The translations under genes and the position numbers were made by a program. Under the pieces are notes generated by a model, which was not told where the DNA came from, ran no database searches, and saw only the letters and a list, made by a program, of their open reading frames with translations. From positions 1-64,000 of the forward strand of contig FXAI01000012.1 in assembly GCA_900177435.1 (NCBI GenBank): a stretch of 64,000 bases of DNA, written 5' to 3'. Shown piece by piece: positions 10,001-16,664 of this stretch. Every line of letters begins with the position of its first letter. Within the stretch, counting starts at the first letter, position 1. The DNA is from Alteromonadaceae bacterium Bs31 (GTDB lineage: Bacteria > Pseudomonadota > Gammaproteobacteria > Pseudomonadales > Cellvibrionaceae).

Positions 10001-12056
10001 GGTCTTTAACACCATCGCCATTTATGTCTGGGGTTTGGAAACCCGCCATGTGGTTACGACTAAGATTAGGGTCTAACTGAAAGTCTGAGGAGGAGCTGAA
10101 TGCACCTTCTACCAGCTCCCAATCAAATTTGGTGGCACGCTTACAGGAATTTCTGACACATTCCTGAATTGCACCCACCATGGACCTTTTAGCGACGGCA
10201 CCTTCCACGTTGCGATTGTAATAAATGTGGTAGGTGCGCAAGTTGACGTCTGTATTGACGCGATTGAAGACATCTATTTTTGACAGTCGCCACACCTGCT
10301 CTGAAAAATAGCCTGCGAGATAACCATGAATCGGGTCGGGGCGTTTTTTGTAATCGAATTCTATACGGGTATTTGGGTAGATTCCGTCTGGCTCATCATC
10401 ACTACCGTAGGCGTATTCGATTCTATCCAAGCGAAAATTTTTGCCATTTTCGTGTTTGTAATAATATTGAACCGGGTTCCCTGCATTATCCTCCGTTCGC
10501 GAAAGGTACCAGGAGATAGTGCTAGCCGCATTTGCATTAAATTTCTGTTTGGCATTGGTACCGGCAGCAGAACCGCCGCTATAACCGTAGTAGCTGATGG
10601 AGCCGTCTTTTCTCTGTACGGAGAAATAATTCGGTTCTCCACTCTGTGTGCCATGTATTTTAATTTTTGAGTAGCTATCTATCTCGGTCTCATATTCGGC
10701 ATTGTCTTGCCCGTGGCTACCACTAACCAGTAACAACCTTTGCCCGTCTAGACAAAATTGATCGGTATTGTTCCAGGATATTTCCGTTGTGGTTTTGTCG
10801 ATTGCGTAGGTTTTGCGGCATCTCGAAATTGCTGAATAGGCATTTAAGGACCAGCCATCACCAAGGATGCCACCACCTCCCTGACTGGAGTAAGACATGC
10901 TAACGGACGGCGTAACACCTGCCGTGCCTTCAGGGGTAAATACTGGAATATTGTAGGCAGCTGCGCCTGACTCGCTCACACGGAAGGCCCCACCAAGGGT
11001 GCCTGTGACGTTGCTTGAGCGGGTTGTGATGTCGAACATTTGTGCCATTGAGGCCACGTCGTCATAGCCTTCTACTAGCCTGCCATAAGTATTAGTGAAG
11101 ACGACCTCCATTTCGTAGCCATCCACCGCAGATAGTTGCACCAGATCGTCTCTACCATCGAGATTGATGTCGCGCAGGGCTATTTCTATCGAGCGGTCCG
11201 AGGGATCGAATGCTGTTATTGTTGGGGAGTTTGAGGAGGGGAAGATGTTCCGATCCAGATCAGCCTGGTTTAATGTGAGTACAGTCGCGCCCTTTTGATA
11301 ACCTCGAATAAAATAGTCTTTCATTCCATCGCCGTTAAGATCGCCCACCAGATAATCGGTGTCTAATTTAGCTTTGGTATAATTGGCTAATTCGGACTTT
11401 TTGACGTCTGCTCGCAGAGGATTGCTATAACCAAATGGGGAGCGGAAATAGACTAAACCGACGGGACCTTCAAGCAGTATGGGGAAGGATATATCTCCCG
11501 CGATTAGAATAAAGATATCTCTGCCGTGCAGGTAGATGTCGCCATCAATTCCATCCTGGTTAAAATCGCCGTAGTAAATATCGTACTTAGAAAGGTCTAT
11601 AGGATTAAGGGGGGCGACGGGCGCAGGCGAAAGTTCATATATACTATTGTCATTTGGTAGAAGTGCTACTTCGATAGTGGCAATTTCGCCCTTATCATCA
11701 TAGTCCCACTGAGTAGTATTTATGGGCCCTAGCACTCCAAAAGTAACTGTATATTTACCCGTTTTTAAACCAACAAGCTGAACAGTTTTCTGGTCTTTAG
11801 TAATGCACTGACCCGAAACACCAGGTTCGCACGGAGGAAAAGTTATTTTTGGGCCATCTTCATACTGGTAATGGAAGTAGCCCTTCTGGGGGTTAACATT
11901 CTCACCTTCCTCTTTGACCCAATGGCGAGAAGGAATACCAACGTTTGCCGAGCCATTATATGAAGGAAAGCAAAGCGCTAGCTCGCTCGTAAAACTCAAA
12001 ACAGAAAACATTGCTAGAGATAGCAGAGTACTTAACAACTTAGCTTTCTTTGTCAC
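4011..12056 (-). CDS. Giant exported SpvB / FG-GAP / YD-repeat RHS protein
   Basis: A 2681-residue polymorphic-toxin-type protein with an N-terminal signal peptide (residues 1 to about 29). Domains in order: FG-GAP/VCBS-like calcium motifs around 165-300 (VGDLNGDGMKDYF); an SpvB-like region about 345-620 (GILGDGWSLNAYSAISRC); further FG-GAP/TcdB-middle-like repeats about 675-1050 (DINGDGVKDLVWL, DFNADGRSDIAVY, DFDGDGLTDVTLY); YD/RHS repeats about 1430-2190; the RHS core about 2195-2315 (KDHLGSS, GRFLQADPF, NRYSYVRNNPLNATDPEG). After DPEG comes a Gly/Ala-rich hydrophobic region to about 2520 and a distinct tail of roughly 160 residues that I cannot assign. The shell probably encloses the tail as in Tc/RHS toxins. 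The signal peptide points to Sec export rather than type VI loading. The partner lipoprotein gene overlaps its stop. Confidence 0.93.
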   Translation of the reverse strand: MTKKAKLLSTLLSLAMFSVLSFTSELALCFPSYNGSANVGIPSRHWVKEEGENVNPQKGYFHYQYEDGPKITFPPCEPGVSGQCITKDQKTVQLVGLKTGKYTVTFGVLGPINTTQWDYDDKGEIATIEVALLPNDNSIYELSPAPVAPLNPIDLSKYDIYYGDFNQDGIDGDIYLHGRDIFILIAGDISFPILLEGPVGLVYFRSPFGYSNPLRADVKKSELANYTKAKLDTDYLVGDLNGDGMKDYFIRGYQKGATVLTLNQADLDRNIFPSSNSPTITAFDPSDRSIEIALRDINLDGRDDLVQLSAVDGYEMEVVFTNTYGRLVEGYDDVASMAQMFDITTRSSNVTGTLGGAFRVSESGAAAYNIPVFTPEGTAGVTPSVSMSYSSQGGGGILGDGWSLNAYSAISRCRKTYAIDKTTTEISWNNTDQFCLDGQRLLLVSGSHGQDNAEYETEIDSYSKIKIHGTQSGEPNYFSVQRKDGSISYYGYSGGSAAGTNAKQKFNANAASTISWYLSRTEDNAGNPVQYYYKHENGKNFRLDRIEYAYGSDDEPDGIYPNTRIEFDYKKRPDPIHGYLAGYFSEQVWRLSKIDVFNRVNTDVNLRTYHIYYNRNVEGAVAKRSMVGAIQECVRNSCKRATKFDWELVEGAFSSSSDFQLDPNLSRNHMAGFQTPDINGDGVKDLVWLAMDVKNSLTKGTNVDFELHYAISVNGQLVKQNFAGGSSYKTFYENERQNVKLEVLDFNADGRSDIAVYRKKGANAHKWEINIAVPHEGGGVNWKLGYDPVAILDMPENTRFVDLDGDGLSDAIAGDKVSYLKRRSGAVVSDNNYYAYTSPQNYAWSNVTNALSSSSRRVHGLGDFNGDGRVDIVGGEIKVTGSWDHDSLLPSFNYNTVQERLHVLVQDSNGFSHQMYLGERFKDEGITYPFVFTNEKVPYVVDLNADGLSDILIRNERQVSAYLSTGTSFVSLGNVATLASDSSELHFLDFNTDGYQDFIEFSNVSTYPQLHSWNSRESKYSDTSKLSYLPRTGETYRMLADFDGDGLTDVTLYQDGKFQTRLFKSTMGHKNQVVEIDTGWGAKTAITYERLNDTTHYSGLDVVPEQSGTAEQCASDGPRYWQYTCTDYALYSSSSFYTALNQGLNPVSSISSSAPVLELNGPIHIVTKVENTSPSTSLDNNVESPDGHTGGASAITEQTASVSYYYNEAKIQAGGRGMLGFHRLTTVDDQTGIETATVYRQDFPFIGSPISTFVYANGGLLKESHNVYAIKDLPGNASSVAETSGTAALNPLQAYIQASYDIVYKTNSSVDSAGVVSVAEGSGVSVTCLAGSECPELSEEASTQAVLQQTITQTTIDSHGNTLTTSVDTYGDGLHQKIESSNSYSSANDITLSRANSAHNTSFSYPELGRLVSTTVSQQRNSDIEPAQSSSFTYYTSNSDDGFAGMLKTETIAPSGAKDQNLVTTYKYDSFGNVKRKEVNGWAGGSTDQKVTRFSSTNYDATGRFADSSQNALQHTISEVVERNEYGAATEIKGLNGMVSYADYDDWARELSASNNVGSETRTQYVSCPNGTISCPSHAKTAIIKRDSGSDNTNTIRSVTYFDLMGRAVRSSRLAFDGFDNTSAKYVDVDTEYDVLGRVVRVSEPYFSTGSPSQWTRNYFDELGNIILSKAPDGSEGKMAYSGYTTVTTNDEGQTKTETKNGFGELIKVRANDGGTIDYTYTTKGELRTTTANQSTVTADDYGTIAGLCQQPETNLQTVLCYDSLGRKSQMWDPDKGLWQYEYNAFGELIEQTDANGQRVELSYDILGRKKTRLDYKANNNLEGRTDWYFDDPLANAVGRPVSTVYTSDGNTYSENYLYDDYGQPEGTDVTMPDGNTYGSRVEYDYSKGRIKKEFDALNGLLVRNGSSITSGVEKHYTPFGFLGKITNLEDNAEIYKPEIYNARAQLTDATIGGNISLGQNYHSTTGLLANMSAVSGATVQKINYTWDTIGNLKRRVTASQALSLSDTNAQVEDFCYDKLNRLIKTYRVSNSSANRAAPSCPTSASAFDVEYDQLGNITRKASFSSSRYNYGELVGSHRAGPHALTSFGTASGRTKFTYDDNGNLLSDGARSFTYSTFNKPTQISNASHTVEFHYGPARKRYHRMDRAGSVEEHTWYLGNIEKVVKSGKVEWRRSVEGGGHYTYTTNTANVEIEPLAKRYMLKDHLGSSNLILEADGSLAQSFSFDNWGLRRNPNNMAALSNTQLVNFDTSITKRGYTGHEMVDTLHIIHMNGRIYDARWGRFLQADPFVQAPTDTQSLNRYSYVRNNPLNATDPEGYFWQALVMGAAVGWAAQGVAQMANVPVIGVIGSLVACASTANPIACSGGVGFGSTYAATGDLGKSVQSGAISAASAWAFTQIGKMAGGWSDANQHFDPSTNTVTLKKGVIGFGNNTLTPAQVALQIGAHAMVGGISAQLQGGKFGHGFVSAGVTKGIMGNFIYDNRSVAAIAGRTTVAALIGGTVSQASGGKFANGAVTAAIAHLFNAEMTQYLSTTDTKTTTYWRRKFVNGRLVTKLDAHGDPYWKSFNGDSEMAGVASELTKKVFLKALLKKASHADVAIKFQQISEWVMEEEYSQTETAITVWKSQWEFETTVIYEGPQILTGAERWKDTNMIMDYEIRGLDICALSCNTDVLDRISENTP

Positions 12057-12650
12057 GGAAGCTCCCCCGATATATAAAAATAATAAGCCTTTTCAAAATC
12101 AACTCACCCAGACAACTCCTATCTACAGTGAATAAACTCCAACTTTCGGCTTTAAAAAAACGACCCCACAACCCGCTGCATTAAATTAAACCTGCTAATA
12201 CCGAAGCTTTACCCCGCTTTTTTTGCCCAGCGGAAACAGCCTTTTATCGGAAGGCCCAGTTTGAACATCTAGGCTAAGTTGTTCATAACAGTTGCGAGGT
12301 AATACAAACAACAAGCTTACAATTTGACATAAATCACATGCTGCCCATATTGTAAGCAGCGGCAATCAAAAGAATGGAATTTGGATGCATATTTCCTTTG
12401 CTTTTAAAAGAGATTCCATTCTTAAAAAACCTGAATAATTTTAATATGAACAATATTAAACCACAGGTTCTGCAACGGGGACAACGCCCTCTATTATCTG
12501 TATAAAATTCCCACTTGCTCGTCACAGAAGCTCACGAGTGGGCGCAAACCAATTTTATAGCTCGAAAATGGTGCGGTGACGCAGGCGGCTCCCGGAGAGA
12601 CACAGCCTAACTAACCCAAGCCCCTGTAAACCCACAACAATTACCGCTTG
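12057..12650. other. Intergenic region upstream of the RHS gene
   Basis: About 590 bp with no supported gene. It should hold the leftward RHS promoter, but I cannot fix it. An inverted repeat, AGAATGGAAT at 12371-12380 and ATTCCATTCT at 12413-12422, encloses a 32-base spacer; its role is unknown. Confidence 0.4.
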
Positions 12651-13027
12651 CTATGGCAATAAGACTAAATACCCAAAGTCCCACGCGTTTCCTCGTAAAG
12701 TGCAAGACTTAAGGTATTCAATTTGTACCAGTTTCCCTGAAGCTTGCGCGGCCAGCACCATTGAAACAACGGTATTATACGATGGATGGCTACTACGAAT
12801 AGCAAACCTGGGTACTTGATTTTCATTCCCGCAGGGGCTCGGCAAACCTTCTATCTCCGCCAAGAACAAGCCTCCCGTATTTTCGCTATAGGGGTTATAG
12901 TGTTCTGTATGCGCCCATACCCGTAACACCTTTCCAATCGCTCGCCCCTGGTCCGCAGCGAAACTCTCTTTTGAGCACAACGCAAAAGTAACAAGTAGCA
13001 TTAGTATTCGAAAGTCTCTCACTTGCA
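12651..13027 (-). CDS. Small exported two-cysteine protein, paralogue 6
   Basis: Function unknown; it belongs to the same family as the five genes at 493-2635. The ATG at 13027 (MQVRDFRILMLLV) is preferred because it starts a signal peptide ending near SFAADQ; an upstream ATG at 13079 would add a non-hydrophobic leader. The mature part has Cys in SPCGNENQ, the diagnostic helix VVSMVLAAQASGKLVQI and a second Cys in KSCTLRG, ending in a hydrophobic strand (FGYLVLLP). It lies beyond the RHS gene from the tandem set, so the family brackets the RHS locus. Confidence 0.7.
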
Positions 13028-13102
13028 TTCTCCAATTCTTTGTTAGCCATAACTTTCCGAATGAAGCGCGAAGCAACACGGTCCTATAAATGGCTTTGTT
13101 GT

Positions 13103-13288
13103 TTATTCCCGTTTAATTAAATCGTAAATAATATCCTGTGCTAGCAGGAGTATCCAACCTTCAATACCTGTACCGCTGCCACCTCCCGGTGGGATACAGC
13201 CCGAAACAAGGGCAAATTTATGTAAAGCCCTATGGCAATATATATCAATGCAGATAACAGACAAAGTGCCAAGCAGCACCAGAGACAC
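13103..13288 (-). CDS. Possible small membrane protein
   Basis: A short open frame of about 61 residues, not recognised. The N-terminal half is hydrophobic (LVLLGTLSVICIDIY) and the rest contains a Gly-rich patch (IPPGGGSGTGIEGW) before an amphipathic end. The frame stays open upstream (residues KLRSFVGWVSLG) without a clear ATG, so the true start is uncertain. It ends 23 bp before the outermost possible start of paralogue 6 on the same strand. It may be a real short gene or a chance frame. Confidence 0.35.
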   Translation of the reverse strand: MSLVLLGTLSVICIDIYCHRALHKFALVSGCIPPGGGSGTGIEGWILLLAQDIIYDLIKRE

Positions 13289-13554
13289 ACCTAAGCTTAC
13301 CCAGCCAACAAAGCTTCTAAGTTTTATTTAGCGTACGACAGCACCAGGTTTATACAAACCAGGGCTATGCCCTTAGAATAATCAAAGTACCGTTTAACGG
13401 GCACTTTTTGCACTCCGGCTGACTTACCCGGCGTAAAGGCCAAGATGAGCTGTAGCAAGCTCTACCGCTATGTTAGGGTACGCCATAGCGTGCATGGTGC
13501 TGCAACACCGCAGACCTGTGCTCCCAGAGTTAAATACTTAGGTTAAGAGGACAA

Positions 13555-14415
13555 ATGAAAACACCGAAACGGCTCCAGCCATTAATGGAAGACGGGCTGA
13601 TTGATGAAGTACTGTACCAGCTGATGAGCGGTAAAGAAGCTCAAGTATTTGTTGTACGCTGTGCAGGCAATATTCGTTGTGCAAAAGTCTATAAAGAATC
13701 CAATAAGCGCAGCTTTAAACAGGCAGCGCAGTACCAGGAAGGCCGCAGTGTGCGCAACTCTCGCCGAGCAAGAGCCATGGCAAAAGGCACACGTTTTGGG
13801 CAAAAGCAACACGAAGAAGCCTGGCTAAGCGCAGAAGTGGATGCCTTATACCGGCTAGCGGCGGCTGAAGTACGCGTACCCAGCCCCCACGGTTTTGTGG
13901 ATGGCGTACTCCTTATGGATTTGGTGTGCGACGAAAACGGAGACCCAGCCCCTCGTTTAGATGACGTAGTTTTCTCTCCCGAGCAAGCGCGAGACTTTCA
14001 TGGGCGAATGATGATGGAAATTGTGCGCATGCTCTGTGCTGGCCTAGTGCATGGGGATTTATCTGAATTTAACGTACTGGTAGACCCGGAAGGCCCAGTG
14101 GTTATCGACCTTCCGCAAGCGGTTAATGCAGCAGGCAATAACAACGCACAAATGATGCTCGCGCGCGATGTAAACAATATGACCCAGTACTTTGGGCGCT
14201 TCGACCCCAACTTACTCATCACCCACTACGCGGAAGAAATTTGGGAACTTTACGAACACGGTAACCTCCACCCAAACAGCAAGCTTACAGGCGAATTTGC
14301 CGATGCCGATGTGGATACCGACATTGCAACAATGTTACGCATAATCGAGTTTGCCAAAGAGGAAGAGAATGAGCGTAAGGAGCGGGAGCAAGCAGCACGG
14401 GATGGTGAGTTTTAG
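13555..14415 (+). CDS. RIO1-family serine/threonine kinase
   Basis: A cytoplasmic protein kinase of the RIO fold, 286 residues, a usual length for the proteobacterial family. Visible motifs: the nucleotide-binding loop MSGKEAQVFVV (about residues 23-33) in place of a classical P-loop; the ATP-anchoring Lys in CAKVYK; a catalytic loop HGDLSEFN with Asp and Asn; and the metal-binding Asp in VVIDLPQAV. The C-terminal tail is highly charged. Bacterial members are linked to ribosome or stress functions, but substrates are poorly known. GAGG lies a few bases before the ATG. It is transcribed alone, divergent from the small exported protein genes. Confidence 0.88.
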   Translation: MKTPKRLQPLMEDGLIDEVLYQLMSGKEAQVFVVRCAGNIRCAKVYKESNKRSFKQAAQYQEGRSVRNSRRARAMAKGTRFGQKQHEEAWLSAEVDALYRLAAAEVRVPSPHGFVDGVLLMDLVCDENGDPAPRLDDVVFSPEQARDFHGRMMMEIVRMLCAGLVHGDLSEFNVLVDPEGPVVIDLPQAVNAAGNNNAQMMLARDVNNMTQYFGRFDPNLLITHYAEEIWELYEHGNLHPNSKLTGEFADADVDTDIATMLRIIEFAKEEENERKEREQAARDGEF

Positions 14416-14434
14416 CGGCAGGTGAAAAAATGGG

Positions 14435-14466
14435 CCGTAGGCCGGGTAAGCAAAGCGCCTCCCGGC
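14435..14466. repeat. REP-like element
   Basis: The arms GCCGGG (14441-14446) and CCCGGC (14461-14466) enclose TAAGCAAAGCGCCT. The whole reads, in reverse complement, like the element at 3394-3427. It starts 20 bp after the kinase stop. The rest of the 430-bp gap to the cold-shock gene shows no convincing gene apart from the terminator described separately. Confidence 0.5.
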
Positions 14467-14794
14467 TAAACACTACCCAAACTACGCACCGTAAAAAACT
14501 TCAATACAGACATTCACGATTCATCCATATATTTCACACATATCACAGCAATAGCAAATACAGCTCCAAAGCCCACCAAGCACACGCATGGCCTTACCCA
14601 GACAAGGTTTTAACCGGATTTATTATTACCTTACACAGAGAAAGAAAGCTTGCAGACTAAACTCTTACGAGCGGACGGCTGTATGACTGCTATTGAGGAA
14701 TGGGGGAAATACGTAAGGGAGAGGTGTTTTCGCATACCGGGGTGGCATGCAATGTTTGTATGCTTCTTACAGAAATGCATACTGTAATAACAAA

Positions 14795-14823
14795 GGAAGA
14801 CCAAAGCAGAGCTTTGATCTTCC
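14795..14823 (-). terminator. Intrinsic terminator of the cold-shock gene
   Basis: Read on the minus strand, GGAAGATCAAAGC pairs with GCTTTGGTCTTCC (one G-U pair) around a 3-base loop and is followed by TTTGTTATT. It lies 22 bp past the csp stop codon. Confidence 0.75.
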
Positions 14824-14844
14824 TGTTACTGATATTGCTAGGAC

Positions 14845-15051
14845 TTAAACTGTGCGAACGTTAGTTGCACATGGTCCTTTTTGGCCTTGACCTACTTCAA
14901 ACTCAACTGCTTGACCGTCATTTAAGGTTGCGTAACCACCGCCAGCCTGAATTTCTGAATGATGAACAAACAAATCTTTACCACCATCTTCAGGAGTAAT
15001 AAAACCAAAACCTTTGTCGGCGTTGAACCACTTAACTGTACCTTTACTCAT
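14845..15051 (-). CDS. Cold-shock protein, CspA family
   Basis: A 68-residue single OB-fold nucleic-acid-binding protein, the standard size for the family. The RNA-binding motifs are intact: KGFGFI (RNP1) and DLFVHHS (RNP2), with the N-terminal [16 protein letters not shown] signature. It acts in the cytoplasm as an RNA chaperone that melts structured mRNA. The start is preceded by GAAGAAAAC. It is a single-gene unit closed by a hairpin terminator at 14795-14823. The upstream gap of almost 600 bp leaves room for the long structured leader common in this family, but no specific element was identified. Confidence 0.93.
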   Translation of the reverse strand: MSKGTVKWFNADKGFGFITPEDGGKDLFVHHSEIQAGGGYATLNDGQAVEFEVGQGQKGPCATNVRTV

Positions 15052-15642
15052 AATGTTTTCTTCTTTACTTGGTGAAAATAATATTAACTGCTTTCGCTAT
15101 CACCATCACGAATGCAGTTTTTGGAATCAATATAACGCTGTCTACTAACCGCGCTCTTCTGCTTAAAGCCCCTGGGCACTGCTAAATGCATGGGGTACTG
15201 CCCTTAATTTCACCCTTTTTTACTTTTTGAGCTCATTGTTTTGTCACACATTGCTGTTACATGCATTGCGGCTTGAGAGCTGACATATAGACGTCAGCAT
15301 GCTGCAAAAGCATCGAGTTTATAAATTTAGCTAGTGATTTCAATAAGTTAGGGGGTAAACGCACCATTTTTTGGGTTTCTGGCAGCTTCCAGCTTGCGAT
15401 CAATTTATACCTTCAACACTCTGATGTCCATTATCTATGTCTGTGTTCACAAACTATCTGAAGATATAAGCAGAAGATTAGCACTTTTTCTTTTAAAATC
15501 AAAGCCTTACAAATTCAATAAAAAATCACCCCATGCTGCCTCCCTAAGGGGACTCCAGCTGTAACAAATTTCGCTTTCCACTGGCCTTTACTGATGGCCT
15601 GCAAATCCCTCAAACAAGCTACCAGATGCCAAGAACTCCTGC
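15052..15642. other. Intergenic region between the csp and LytTR genes
   Basis: About 590 bp without a supported gene on either strand. The part next to 15052 should contain the leader and promoter of the cold-shock gene (leftward). The part near 15642 is the 3' side of the LytTR gene. I see no clear terminator or tRNA. Confidence 0.4.
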
Positions 15643-16482
15643 CTAGGCGCTGCCGCTAAAGTGGGGTAAGTGATGAATATATTTCCTGCCTATTTTCAAG
15701 GTTTCGCCATTGTGCATATAGGCTTCCATTTTTCTGGTGCAGACGCGGTCAAGACAGTTGAGGTTAATCATGTGGGAACGATGAATACGTGCGAAGCCTA
15801 TGCCGCTGAGTTCCTGCTCTACCTTGCTCATGGTATTGCGCATCAGGTAGCTCTCGGCATCTATTTTCAATTCAAGATAGTTTCCGCATGCATGAATAGC
15901 TTCAACGCTTTCTGCAGCCACTAATTTTCGCGAGTCGCCCTTAAACACCACCAGGGTTGATAACGAGGTGCTGGGCTTTGTAGCTACACCCTGCTCTGCA
16001 TTACTCTGGCTATGCAGGCCTTCATTTACACGCTGCTTGAAGGCCAGGAATAAGGCGAGCAGAAGAAAAAATGCTGTAATGAAAAGGTAGCGAGGCGTGT
16101 AATCCAGCAAAATCGACAGCCATTTTGCGTTTTCGTTGGTGTAGTACTCTAACAGCATACGAACGCTTCCCAGAAACAGCGTTACGCCAATAAGAAGGAA
16201 TAGTATTTGTCGCTTTCCGCTTTTGCTTTGCACATCTCTACGCAGAGCAAGGGCGATGATCACAGGCGCACATAGCAGCCATAGAGCCCAGTCTCTGCTC
16301 ACACACGACAGCGACCCGGCCAGCGTAGATGCATAATTACCCGGCACCAGCAAAGCGTAGACATAGCAGTAGAGAATACTCGCCAGAAAAAACAGACAAC
16401 AAAACAAGCTTACCTGAAGCACAGGTGACGAGCTTCGCAGCTGCACTAATTGCTCCCTAAAGGGTAGCGACGGGCTCAACAT
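15643..16482 (-). CDS. Membrane-anchored LytTR transcriptional regulator
   Basis: The protein is 279 residues. The N-terminal half contains about four hydrophobic segments (for example VSLFCCLFFLASILYCYVYA and LFITAFFLLLALFLAF). The C-terminal 100 residues form a LytTR DNA-binding domain: VEAIHACGNYLELKID, then the typical end ARIHRSHMINLNCL and ETLKIGRKY. There is no response-receiver domain, so the membrane part may sense a signal directly. LytTR domains bind paired direct repeats near promoters; I did not find a convincing pair here. The nearest divergent gene is the diguanylate cyclase 182 bp away, a plausible target by position only. Confidence 0.85.
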   Translation of the reverse strand: MLSPSLPFREQLVQLRSSSPVLQVSLFCCLFFLASILYCYVYALLVPGNYASTLAGSLSCVSRDWALWLLCAPVIIALALRRDVQSKSGKRQILFLLIGVTLFLGSVRMLLEYYTNENAKWLSILLDYTPRYLFITAFFLLLALFLAFKQRVNEGLHSQSNAEQGVATKPSTSLSTLVVFKGDSRKLVAAESVEAIHACGNYLELKIDAESYLMRNTMSKVEQELSGIGFARIHRSHMINLNCLDRVCTRKMEAYMHNGETLKIGRKYIHHLPHFSGSA

Positions 16483-16664
16483 GAAGCGGCTCCTTTTCCA
16501 TAAAGGCTAATAGCAACAGAGGAGTTTAGCGCTGCCTTACTCAAATTTAGGTAGCGAGAACCAGCCTAAGCACTGTATTTGCGGCCAATAATTTGATTTA
16601 CGCGCCACCACCTAGCCTTAGTTTGCCTATACTGGAGTGAAACGCAGCTAAAAATCCAGGCTCC

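Noticed and set aside
14430-14660. Open frame after the RIO1 kinase
   Set aside because: It starts inside a REP-like element, has biased low-complexity composition and no motif.
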